From Bolinopsis microptera (taxonomy: Eukaryota > Ctenophora > Tentaculata > Lobata > Bolinopsidae), in assembly GCF_026151205.1 (NCBI RefSeq), contig NC_087082.1, positions 20,484,494 to 20,548,493 on the forward strand: DNA of 64,000 nt, written 5' to 3'. Below, in pieces: positions 23,908-34,050 of the stretch. Position 1 is the first letter of the stretch. Every line of letters begins with the position of its first letter. The notes below the pieces were generated by a model, which saw nothing but the letters and a program-made list of their open reading frames with translations, searched no databases and was not told the DNA's origin. The translations under genes were made by a program, and so were the position numbers.

Positions 23908-26900
23908 ATGGCGACGAGTCTGGTTTCGAACTTACGCTTATCCAAGGAAACTGATTGTGTCAGAGAGTGGCTGGAAATCTTTGAAAACGCTGCTTCTGTC
24001 TTCATTTTCGCACATGCAGACAAGTTACCAGATGACGCAACCGAAAAAACTGCTAAAAAAGCAGAACTCATGAGAACACTGTTAACAGTCAATCTGGGGC
24101 CTGACGCGTTGAAGAAGTTGCGTGCATTTACATTTCCTGCTGAAATTAAAGACACTGACTACGCTACCCTGAGAAAAACTCTTGTTGATCGGTTATCACC
24201 CAAAACAAACATTGTAGCTCAACAGCAGAAGTTTATGACTTTAAATCAGATTGCTGGTGAATCCTTATGTACTTTTATGTCACGATTGAAGGAAGCTGCT
24301 AATGTTTGTCAGTTCGGTGATTTGTTTGATTTAATGGTGCGTACACGTTTTGTGGCTGGACTATCCTCTGATAGGATACGTGCTGAACTCATATCAGAAT
24401 CTGCTACCAATGACACGTCTGCCAGCCTGTTCGATAAAGCTCAGACGAAGGAGAACGCTCTGCAAAGTTCAATGTCAGTCACAACACACTATGTTCAAAA
24501 ACCCGGGAAGTTTCAAAAACCTCAAAACTCTAAGTTCCAGCAGAAGGCCGACCTTAGCATTGTTTGTTCACGTTGTACTGTTCGTGGTCACGTTGCGAAA
24601 AACTGCAAAGTTCGTTGCAGAAACTGTCGCAAACCCGGACATATCGCGAAGAACTGTCGTTCAGCTAAGAAGCAATCCCATTGTGTTGAAGGGATTGGTG
24701 ATCATGATGATGGCAACGCTTGCGCTGCTGATTATGGGTACACACACCAAGAGTTGGAGAACACGTTGTACTGCGTGGAGACGGCTGATCCTGTCCAGAT
24801 TCCAGTACAGACTCCTGTTCCCGATGGTACTCTTCCTGCATCAGTTGTTAGTAATTTATCCAGTTGTATTGATTGTAATCAGAAACCATTTCTTAAAGTT
24901 AAGATTAATGATAAGATTTTGAAAATGGAGTTAGATACTGGTTCATCTTTAAGCTGTATAAGTAAGTCTGATTTTGCTAGACTAGGACTAACTGATTGCC
25001 AGATTGTTCCATGTTCCCAGAAATTGCGAGTAGCTAATTTTAATTGTGAAAGCATTGACTGCAAGGCCCTTGTAAACGTTGAATTTAGAGGCAAGAAATG
25101 GATTTTACCACTATATGTTGTCGATTGTCGGTTTCCCACACTCCTAGGTCGAGAGTGGATCATCCAGATGTTTGGTAAAGACTGGTTGGATCATATGATA
25201 GGACTTGTTGATGTTGAGCAATCTTACGCTGTCTCCAAGCTTCAGAGAGATGAATTTGTTAGTGAGATACTCCGCAGTCCTGTGTTCGATCCTGGTGTTG
25301 GAACTGTTAAAGGATTCGAAGCTTGTCTACAATTTAAGCCTGATGCGAGAGCAAAGTTTTGCAAGGCAAGGCAGGTCCCATTTGCCATCGTAGACAAGGT
25401 TGGGAAAGCCATAGACGAGTTAGTGAAGAATGGACAGCTGATTCCAACAGAGCACTCAGACTGGGCTTCACCCATAGTTCCTGTCATGAAAGCGGATGGT
25501 ACGATTCGCATATGTGGTGACTACAAGACTACCGTAAATCCTAATCTTGACACAGCTATTTACCCACTTCCTACGATAGAAGATTGCTTGAGTAAGATTG
25601 TCGGAGGTAAACTGTTTACTAAGCTGGATATCAGAGCCGCTTATAATAGTTTGAAGTTGAGAGAATGTGACCAAAAGATTGTGACTTTGAACACACACAA
25701 AGGATTGTTCAGTCCTACTTCTCTACCATTCGGTATTTCATCTGCCGGACCGATATTTGAACGCAAGATTGATGATACCTTGAGAAAGACAGAGAACACA
25801 GCATGGCGTGTTGACGACATTCTAATAACTGGACCTGATGATGAGAGTCACATGAAGAACGTGAGAACGGTGATTACAGCACTAGAGAATGAAGGCTACA
25901 AATGCCGGCTAGACAAATGTGTTTTCATGGAGCCTAAGGTGACATTTCTTGGCCATGAAGTATCTGCTGACGGGATAAGACCGCTGAGTTCGAAAGTTGA
26001 AACCATAGTGAGAGCACCGTATCCTACTACTAGAGCGGAGATGATATCATTTCTTGGTGGTGCACAGTACTATTCACGTTTTATTCCCAACATGTCAACA
26101 GTTGTTGAACCACTTAACCGTTTAAGACCCGCTGACAGTATTTTCCACTTTGGAGATAGAGAAAAGAGAGCTTTTGATGAGTTAAAAGCGCTGTTATCGT
26201 CTGACTTGGTTCTAACAGTCTACAACCCTGAGCTGGAGTTAAAGCTTGACACGGACGCTTCATCCGTTGGTTTAGGAGCTGTTATGTCACATATTGATGA
26301 AAATGGGACAGAGCGACCGATCGAGTATATATCTCGAACTCTGACGAAATCTGAGAGAAACTATTCCATGATAGAAAAAGAAGCATTGGCAATAGTTTGG
26401 GCGACTAAGAGACTGCACCGTTATCTTTTTGGACGACCGTTTACCCTAGTTACAGACCACAAGCCGCTGGAATCTATCTTTCACCCTAGTCGTGGGATTC
26501 CTAGCATGGTGGCAGGTCGTTTACAACGATGGTCATTGTTCCTTAGCGGTTACACTTACAAGATCCAGTTTCGACCCACTGGTAAACATTGTAATGCTGA
26601 TCTATGTTCCCGTTTTCCACTGCCTTTAGACACATCGGCAGAGACGAGAGAGTTTGATGACGAGTTAACAGAGGAGTTTGAAATGAAACCTCTAGATACT
26701 GTTTTCAGCGTGCACTACTTCGGTGATGACAAACCTTTGATTGACGCTGAGTTAATAGCTAGTCACACGAGAAGAGACAAGACACTTAGTCGAGTGTTAC
26801 AGTTTGTTAAAGACGGCTGGAACGAGAAACCCTCTGTTGATGTCGAGCTGAAACCGTTTTACACACGTCGAAACGAGTTGTCAGTAGACCAGAACTGTAT

Positions 26901-28227
26901 TGTCTGGGGATCTCGAGTTGTTATTCCAGAGAGTATGAGAAAGAGCGTGCTTTCAATGCTTCATGCAACACACATGGGCATTTCACAAACCAAAGCACTA
27001 GCGAGAGGCTATGTTTATTGGCCAAACATGGATGCTGAGATCGAGAAAATGGTTAAAATATGTGAACCATGTCAACTAAACCAGAAGAAACCCGCTAGAT
27101 CTACACCACACCCATGGGCTAAAACTATGGAGGCTTGGGAGCGGATTCATCTAGATTTCTGTGGACCCTTTCTTGGATCTATGTGGCTGATAGTTATCTG
27201 TTCGTATTCAAAATGGTTAGAAGTTGTTAGAATGACGAACATTACAAGTAAGAGAGTGATTCAAGAGTTACGAGACATCTTTAGCCGTTGGGGACTACCC
27301 AAGATACTAGTATCAGACAATGGATCGAGTTTAACTTCAGAAGAGTTTAAAGTATTCACGAACAATAACCAGATTCGACACATGCTTATTCCTGCTTACT
27401 CACCTGCAAGTAATGGACAAGCAGAAGTTGCAGTCGGACTGTTTAAAAGAGCTATGAAACGGATGATCTTGAAAAACCCTGACGTTATGTGTAACCTGGC
27501 TGATTGGCTGCTTAACTACCGCAACACACCACACACCACTACCGGAGTAGAGCCTGCAGTTGCGATGATGAAACGACGGACGAGAAACGCCTTGAGTTTT
27601 CTACACCCGAGTTCGAGTAGTAAGTTTGCCAAAGTTGCTTTAAACGATCAGAACACGATTGCTGAATCGAGACTTCGTGATATGAAGATTGATGACACTA
27701 TATCGTTCTATGATGAGAACAAGAAGTGCTGGAGAAACGGTGTTATCGAGGGTAAGGAAGGTACCAAAGTGCTACTGATCAAGACACCTGATGGAGTCTA
27801 CCGCAAGCATTTGGACCAGGTAATCAAGAGATCTGTTGTGTCAGAACCGTTGCAACAAACAGATCCGGATACACCACGAGTTGAGCTGGAGATAAGAGAT
27901 GAGCAGAGCTCTACAGCTATTGAGGGTGATTTCAAGAAGACAGCTAGCTTACCTGAGAGTACAGAGCCGGAAACTTCGATTATAGTTGGTAATAATCCAA
28001 ATCTACCCGCTGAGCCTGACCATAAGGCAGCCGTTGAACCTATAATCACTGCACAACCTGTACTTAAACCACGTGAGCTTGCCATAGAAATTAACCGTAG
28101 CACTATGAAACCTAATATTGTTAGAGAGCATGAATTGCAACAACCTAATTTGCTTCTGCCAGCAAACTTTGCACGTGATAGTAAACCACCAGACAGGCTA
28201 AGTTACCGCAAACTGGGAGGAACATAA
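23908..28227 (+). CDS. Gag-Pol polyprotein of the gypsy element
   Basis: About 1,439 residues from ATG 23,908, the first base after the 5' LTR; an in-frame TTG at 23,887 lies inside the LTR and is not a credible start. Order seen: Gag; two CX2CX4HX4C zinc knuckles near residues 219-253 (CSRCTVRGHVAKNC, CRNCRKPGHIAKNC); aspartic protease with LDTGSS near 343; reverse transcriptase with LDIRAAYNS and LPFGISSAG and the catalytic box WRVDDIL near 634; RNase H (LDTDASSVGLG near 779, TDHKPLE); integrase with an HHCC finger (HATHMGI ... CEPCQ near 1,017-1,060) and D, D, E at roughly 1,081, 1,134 and 1,171 (HLDFCGPF, SDNGSS, NGQAEV). No frameshift separates gag and pol. Oddity: the usual YxDD box has Arg in place of Tyr (RVDD). 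The polypeptide would copy and integrate the element. Confidence 0.93.
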   Translation: MATSLVSNLRLSKETDCVREWLEIFENAASVFIFAHADKLPDDATEKTAKKAELMRTLLTVNLGPDALKKLRAFTFPAEIKDTDYATLRKTLVDRLSPKTNIVAQQQKFMTLNQIAGESLCTFMSRLKEAANVCQFGDLFDLMVRTRFVAGLSSDRIRAELISESATNDTSASLFDKAQTKENALQSSMSVTTHYVQKPGKFQKPQNSKFQQKADLSIVCSRCTVRGHVAKNCKVRCRNCRKPGHIAKNCRSAKKQSHCVEGIGDHDDGNACAADYGYTHQELENTLYCVETADPVQIPVQTPVPDGTLPASVVSNLSSCIDCNQKPFLKVKINDKILKMELDTGSSLSCISKSDFARLGLTDCQIVPCSQKLRVANFNCESIDCKALVNVEFRGKKWILPLYVVDCRFPTLLGREWIIQMFGKDWLDHMIGLVDVEQSYAVSKLQRDEFVSEILRSPVFDPGVGTVKGFEACLQFKPDARAKFCKARQVPFAIVDKVGKAIDELVKNGQLIPTEHSDWASPIVPVMKADGTIRICGDYKTTVNPNLDTAIYPLPTIEDCLSKIVGGKLFTKLDIRAAYNSLKLRECDQKIVTLNTHKGLFSPTSLPFGISSAGPIFERKIDDTLRKTENTAWRVDDILITGPDDESHMKNVRTVITALENEGYKCRLDKCVFMEPKVTFLGHEVSADGIRPLSSKVETIVRAPYPTTRAEMISFLGGAQYYSRFIPNMSTVVEPLNRLRPADSIFHFGDREKRAFDELKALLSSDLVLTVYNPELELKLDTDASSVGLGAVMSHIDENGTERPIEYISRTLTKSERNYSMIEKEALAIVWATKRLHRYLFGRPFTLVTDHKPLESIFHPSRGIPSMVAGRLQRWSLFLSGYTYKIQFRPTGKHCNADLCSRFPLPLDTSAETREFDDELTEEFEMKPLDTVFSVHYFGDDKPLIDAELIASHTRRDKTLSRVLQFVKDGWNEKPSVDVELKPFYTRRNELSVDQNCIVWGSRVVIPESMRKSVLSMLHATHMGISQTKALARGYVYWPNMDAEIEKMVKICEPCQLNQKKPARSTPHPWAKTMEAWERIHLDFCGPFLGSMWLIVICSYSKWLEVVRMTNITSKRVIQELRDIFSRWGLPKILVSDNGSSLTSEEFKVFTNNNQIRHMLIPAYSPASNGQAEVAVGLFKRAMKRMILKNPDVMCNLADWLLNYRNTPHTTTGVEPAVAMMKRRTRNALSFLHPSSSSKFAKVALNDQNTIAESRLRDMKIDDTISFYDENKKCWRNGVIEGKEGTKVLLIKTPDGVYRKHLDQVIKRSVVSEPLQQTDPDTPRVELEIRDEQSSTAIEGDFKKTASLPESTEPETSIIVGNNPNLPAEPDHKAAVEPIITAQPVLKPRELAIEINRSTMKPNIVREHELQQPNLLLPANFARDSKPPDRLSYRKLGGT

Positions 28228-28596
28228 AACACGTTTCATTATCACATTTTATGACAGTTGTTTTATTTTGAATGTGTAAATCTAACCACACATTAATCCA
28301 GTTAAATTATCCAGATCAAACGTAAAATCATTAAAGATTCCCTGTCACGTTTAAGTTTTGAAGAATAACACGTTATTTTTTGTTTTAAACGGAATGCGCT
28401 AAGTTTTAAATCGTGTAGCGAGCGCAACACGTTTCAACATTTTCACGTGAGTTCACTTCACACTTTTGTAGATTTCATTTTGACCACGTTTTCAAACATT
28501 TTAAATTTTGTACGATTGATTTATATCACATTTTTTTACGAATTCAGTTAAATTATTAAACCTATATTGTTTTTAACACTTTTTAGTTGAACGGGA
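28228..28596 (+). other. 3' untranslated part of the gypsy element
   Basis: AT-rich non-coding stretch between the gag-pol stop and the 3' LTR. Just before the LTR is a short purine run (GAACGGGA), the best candidate for a polypurine tract, although it is shorter than usual. Confidence 0.6.
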
Positions 28597-28731
28597 TGTT
28601 ATATATTCTAGTAATTTATTGTATGATTAACCGATATACTATTCAGGATGACTACCTGGGTTTTGGTTTTGGTTTTGGTTTAGCTTTTAGCTTTTAGTCT
28701 TGCGTTTACCTTGTCACAACGATTCATAACA
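28597..28731 (+). repeat. 3' LTR of gypsy-type element
   Basis: 135 bp, matching 23773-23907 base for base as far as I can read. Followed directly by GTGTT, the second copy of the target duplication. Confidence 0.93.
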
Positions 28732-28879
28732 GTGTTAAATCTAGAAAGTTCCCCTGGAGATTTAATTCGATTTCGTTAATCTAATTTAGTTCAATAGATT
28801 GAAATGTAACAATTATAATATCATGATTGGTGAGCTGCTGATTAGCAGTATAATATTTGAAAACAAAAAGTGATTATGA
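28732..28879. repeat. Left copy of 157-bp direct repeat flanking the LINE
   Basis: Together with 23759-23772, which lies on the other side of the gypsy element, this segment equals 32633-32789: TAATTTTTGGTGTT followed by AAATCTAGAAAGTTCCCC through to TGATTATGA. Only a few substitutions are visible (e.g. TTGAAATG versus TTGATATG; TTAGCAG versus TTAACAG). Confidence 0.9.
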
Positions 28880-31217
28880 CAACAACACTGATAAATTTGC
28901 TGAAGTCTTGGGTAATAAACTAGATAATGAACCAATTATAGATTTTACCAACTTTCATGATATCTTTAAAAACAGCATTGACGAAACCTGCAAACTAGCT
29001 GTACCCAAAACCACTAAACGCACTATCCAGAACAACCCCTGGATTACTGGCGGGATTATAGCCTCAGTAAACCACTGCCATGGACTGTATGATGCCTGGG
29101 CGAAAGTCAGGAAAGTTAAGTGTAAACAAGGCGAAACTGACACAAAAGGGGGCACATGCCTGTGTTCTATCTGCTGTAATAAAAGAAACCGTTATGATGA
29201 CTACAAAGAATATAGAAAGGCTCTAAAAAAGGTTCGTAAAAAGGCTGTATCTGAATATTATTCTGACAAGTTTCTTGAAACTCAGGGAAACTCCAAGAAA
29301 ACCTGGGAACTTATAAATAAAATTCGTGGCAAACAGAAACGTGATATCAGACCTATATTTACCATAGACAATGAAAAGATAACTAATCGCAGAGTTATAG
29401 CGAATGAATTCAATAAGTATTTTGTATCCCTAGCATCTAACCTTAATGCAGCCTACACAGAACTAGGAGAGATACAAATAAATCAGCTTCCAAGTTTCTG
29501 TGACCTCTTACCTAAATCGAATACAGCTAATATATATCTACATGACTGCTCACCTGAAGAGGTGGCTAAGATCATATCGGAACTTCAGAATGGCAAGGCT
29601 AGTGATATACCAGTACATATAGTAAAGGCAGTATCAGGCATAATTAGCCCACTACTATCGGTTTTGTATAACGAATGTATGCAACAGGGAGTTTTTCCAG
29701 ACGACCTAAAAGTAGGTAAAATAAGTCCAATATATAAGAAAGAAAATGCTGAGCTTCTTGAAAATTACAGGCCTATCTCAACCTTAGCGATATTTGGTAA
29801 AATACTTGAGAAAATCATATTCTCCAGGCTTTACAGTTTCTTTCAGTCACAAGGATTATTATATGAAAATCAATATGGCTTCAGAAAAAATCATTCGACA
29901 AGCCATGCACTTAACTTCTCTGTCGACTACATTGAAAAATCACTAAGAGATAAAAATCATGTACTAGGCATCTTCATTGATTTAAGTAAAGCTTTTGATA
30001 CAATCTGTCATGATAAACTGCTTAAAAAACTGAATGATTATGGAATTCGAGGGACTGCAAATAAATTAATAGCCAGTTATCTCTCTAATAGACAGCAATA
30101 TGTTTCAGTACTTGGAGAAGAATCCGAAAAACTGTCTGTTATATTTGGTGTGCCTCAGGGGTCAGTATTAGGTCCCTTGCTTTTCATTATCTACATCAAT
30201 GAAATATATAGAGTATCAGACCTAGGCAAGTTTATACTTTTTGCCGATGACACCAACATATTTGTTGTAGATAAATGTATAAAAACACTTTACTGCAAGG
30301 CTAACAAAATTCTTAAACTTGTTCATCAGTATATGAAGAGTAACTTGCTGCATATCAACACAAAGAAATGTTGTTATATCCACTTTAAACCGAACTGTAG
30401 AAATGAACCAGATTCCAACACCAATGAATTAGAACTGACACTGAATAATATAATAATTAAAAAGGTAGAGGAAACTAAGTTTCTTGGAGTCATTATTGAC
30501 CAAAAACTGAACTGGGATGCTCACTTAAGAGCGTTAAATCGTAAATTGAAATGTGAGATTGGTAGACTATGTGGAATTAGACGCTGTGTACCTAAAAAAC
30601 TATATAAGGACCTGTACCACACCCTTTTTGAATCACACCTATGTTATGGAATATCTGTTTGGGGAGGTGTATCAAATAATAAACTAGAAGCCATATTTAA
30701 AACACAAAAGAAATGCATAAGAATTCTCTTTGGTGATAATGATGCGTACTTCAATAAGTTCAAAACATGTGCCAGAGTAAGGCCTATCACTAGGGATAAG
30801 ACCGGTAAAGTTATCAAGCAGATGTTAGGCAAAGATTTCTTTGAACTAGAACACAGTAAACCAATCTGTAACGAGTATAATTTCCTGACTGTCCACAATC
30901 TTCATAAGTTGCACTGTTTACTGGAAATGTTTAAAATTAATAAGTTCCAATCACCAGTCTCAATGTTCTCTTTATTCAACAGGTCACCAAGACGAGACAA
31001 CTACTTCATCCCACCCACTCCATCCTCACTATTCATCTACCAATCAACCAGTATTTGGAATCACTGCCGTAAGTCAACGAGTGAAATAGACTTCTCCACT
31101 CCTATCAGTATATTCAAGAATAATATTAAGAAAGCTTTGTTAGAACTACAATCTAAATATGACAGACAACTATGGTGCAGTTACAACTTTGATGCAAATG
31201 AATTATCATTGAAATAG
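28880..31217 (+). CDS. LINE reverse transcriptase, 5'-truncated
   Basis: About 778 residues continue from the truncation junction; the apparent TTG start at 28,857 lies in flanking DNA. Visible reverse-transcriptase motifs: NYRPISTLAIFGKILEK, YGFRKNHST, FIDLSKAFDTICHDKLL, GVPQGSVLGPLLFIIYINE, and the catalytic FADDTNIF. These are the usual order for non-LTR elements. A C-terminal Cys/His-poor segment follows. The N-terminal endonuclease is lost, so it is not autonomous. The frame has no internal stops, so the insertion is not old. Confidence 0.88.
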
Positions 31218-32632
31218 GTTAATTAAGTAAACTTAATCATATGAGTAAACCACGGTGTTATTGCAAAGAACCACGACAAGGGTATCAGACCTATATTAAT
31301 CTAAGAGACGAAACAAAACGAATCATCATACAACAAATTTTAAAATCCTGCGGCACAGGATCCTGTTGTTTTCCTACTCTGCCTCTCCCAAACCCCTCTC
31401 TCCTTCTCCTTTCTTCAGGTTTATTCTTCAATTTTTTAAATTAGATAGCAGATATATTTTCTTTCGAACGCGAATGTAGTAATGGCATTATACATTATTT
31501 GGTATCCTATGTATGTTGTGTTTAGTGTTTGCTAACTAGGTATGTGCTATATATTTTGGAGAATTTTGAGGCTCACGACGTCTCGTCCCATGGGTTGAGT
31601 TGTAAGCTGAGTATATGTTCAAATCGCCTTACTTCGTATGGTGAAACATCGACAGGTATGCCTTAACCTTTGGGACGAGTGTTTGCCCACCGGGGATCCA
31701 AAAATTTGATCACCATGAACATTACTTTGACACGTGAACTTATCAAACGACTGTAATGATTCCATTAAATTTTCTTAGTACATTTAGCTAGTTTATAGTA
31801 GATACACACGATCACAGAATAGAAGAGCACAATTGGGCTCTTTGTTCTGCGACCGTGTTTCCTCGGTGGGCCGACAGGTTTTTGTTGTGTAGTAGTGCTG
31901 GGGAAAAACACGCTTTAAATATCAATGAATGTAAATATTGTTAATTGACATTAGTGCCACAGTTTCTGTGGTAAAAACAAATTTATGGTTAAACATTATA
32001 TATCGTAGAAGGGCATGATTTACGCACATCACCAAGCATCTGGATGGATAATTAACACACAAGGATAAATTGACCTTTAAACATGACCACCAGCAATATC
32101 ATATAACCATAGCTCCGAAATAAATAAATTGCTCTACATAGAAACATCTGGCCTGATCTTATCACATTGTGGTCCCCAGGGGTTCGGTAAAGCCCTTACA
32201 GGCAACTGGGTCCTTTTACCAGCCACAATTAAACTAGTCATGCCAGTACTGTCATAAACTGTAACCAACTATTTAAAAATAAGATATCTTTTGCTAGAAT
32301 TTTAAATTGTAAGCCATAGAGCAATCTTCTCAATTTTAAAATTTAAAAATAACATTTTACCCTAACTATGATGTGGTGGCATTTCATACTTAACTAAAAT
32401 TCAACTTTGAAAGTCAATAGATTATTAGTCACAACAAAATTATAGTTTAAGACATCCATTTTGCATTGTGTTTCCAATATTAGAATTTATGATATGTATT
32501 GATTGAATAATTGGTAATAAATTTAACTTTTGTTTTAAAAAAACTTTTGTTTTAAAAAAAAACAACACAACATTCAATGGCGAACCTAGCAAGCTAGGAT
32601 CGAGGGGCCGATCTCCTTTTCTTTTGCGATAA
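31218..32632 (+). other. 3' region of the LINE
   Basis: No gene supported. AT-rich, with a duplicated ACTTTTGTTTTAAAAAAA motif near 32,525-32,563 close to the end, then GCGATAATAA at the junction with the right direct repeat. I assign it to the LINE because it lies between the two direct repeats; part of it could be another insert. Confidence 0.55.
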
Positions 32633-32789
32633 TAATTTTTGGTGTTAAATCTAGAAAGTTCCCCTGGAGATTTAATTCGATTTCGTTAATCTAATTTAGT
32701 TCAATAGATTGATATGTAACAATTATAATATCATGATTGGTGAGCTGCTGATTAACAGTATAATATTTGAAAACAAAAAGTGATTATGA
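32633..32789. repeat. Right copy of 157-bp direct repeat flanking the LINE
   Basis: 157 bp, uninterrupted. It represents the target sequence without the gypsy insertion and is the partner of 23759-23772 plus 28737-28879. Confidence 0.9.
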
Positions 32790-34050
32790 GATTATTATCA
32801 ATATTCAATAACATGTTTACAATTAATTATGATTTTCGTTATTTTTGACATCTTACCTGAAAACTAAGTTCCAAAATAATTTCGTACCTGATTTCCAAAC
32901 TTAAATACCTAATAGTATTAGTAACTGCATCAGTTGTCAAAAAGTCCAAAGAAAGAAATGGAAATATCTTAGCATGAGTATTAATATGTTTAGTCCGTTT
33001 GATCAAACGTAGTACTATTCTCCAACTCCTGAAACTGTGTGACTGTACTGCAAGATGAGCCCCAGGAGGGAAATTAGGGACTTTGTAGATTTTGATTAAT
33101 TCACTGTGCATACGTGATTTCTTTTTAACCAGAACCACTGGTATTTTTAACATCTTCCCACGATGCACGCTGTCGAAAGACCAGTGACTTAGTGGAAATT
33201 GAGGGATCGTTCCTTTGATGGTAGCACAGTAGGTTATCGGATAACTTATCCTACTCTACTTCTAGATTGTGTAGGCTGACCGTAGTACTGTTATCGAACT
33301 TCCCTACTAGTCGAACTACCGTCCATGTATCAACATAGTTCAGGGCTTGTCGAACTTTTGTTTAGTATGTGTCAAACTATTTAGTATTTGTCAAACTTTC
33401 TTTTGTGTCGAGCTACAATACTTCTTTTTATAGTTAACAACTGTGTCGTTTGTACACAAAAGAACTCATTACTTGTTGGAGTTCGAAGCTTGACTTGCCA
33501 ATCAAATATATATAAATATACTTTCTCATGATTGCAACTCTTAGCTTCGATCGAATAACTCATCATCTTGGAGAGCCTTACGTTAATAACCAGCCGATGG
33601 TGATATACATATTTTGTATCACTTATTATCACAAACTGCTTTTAAGATTTTGTGAGTTCTAGGAGCATACAATTGTATTTGTAACAAAAATTGCGCCCGT
33701 TTTCTCAGAGGGAGACGGACGCGAAGATTTCCATTCACTGCCCATACTCATAATCAGATCAGTTATAAAGTTATAACTTCATCATAGACTTTGACTGATA
33801 GTTAAACCCCGATTTACTGTACCCATATTTACGGTCGTACCCAGTACCTTTAGTTCTACCCTTTCCCCAACATTTTTAAATTAGGTCTAACGCAATCCTT
33901 GGAAATACGAGTTATATCAAAAATGGGTCACCTCCTTGTCTCCTTGATGTCAAGCAAGCTTGTCCGTTGTCCGGCTTGTCACTTCCCCTAATATAATAAC
34001 CCCTTATTATACTGTGCATATTTTATGATTTAATATTTAACTTTAGATTA
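32790..34050. other. Upstream region of the full receptor gene
   Basis: No gene found. The minus-strand frames 32,839-33,168 and 33,381-33,632 have no recognisable content. A TTTAACTTTAG just before ATG 34,051 could be a 3' splice site for a 5' UTR exon, so the true promoter may lie further left; no convincing core promoter was identified. Confidence 0.4.

Larger units (their letters stand above)
23773..28731 (+). mobile_element. Complete Ty3/gypsy LTR retrotransposon (Mag-like layout)
   Basis: Two LTRs of 135 bp that look identical, TG...CA ends, a 5-bp GTGTT target duplication and one long gag-pol frame make a complete 4,959-bp element. Very short LTRs and a single fused frame recall the Mag group of gypsy elements (family knowledge). 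The element sits inside the left copy of the 157-bp direct repeat that flanks the LINE, so it inserted after that LINE. Matching LTRs argue that the insertion is recent. Confidence 0.93.
28880..32632 (+). mobile_element. 5'-truncated non-LTR retrotransposon (LINE)
   Basis: The insertion is defined by the 157-bp direct repeats on both sides. Its coding part begins exactly at the left junction, as expected when target-primed reverse transcription stops early. It carries a reverse transcriptase frame but no endonuclease, then about 1.4 kb of 3' region ending in short A/T-rich repeats. A CR1/L2/jockey-type affinity is plausible from the motifs, but I cannot place it further. Confidence 0.8.

Noticed and set aside
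24350-24922. 190-residue frame inside the gypsy element
   Set aside because: Overlaps gag in another frame with no domain; a shadow.
28857-28879. TTG as the start of the LINE protein
   Set aside because: These bases belong to the flanking 157-bp repeat; the element begins at 28,880.
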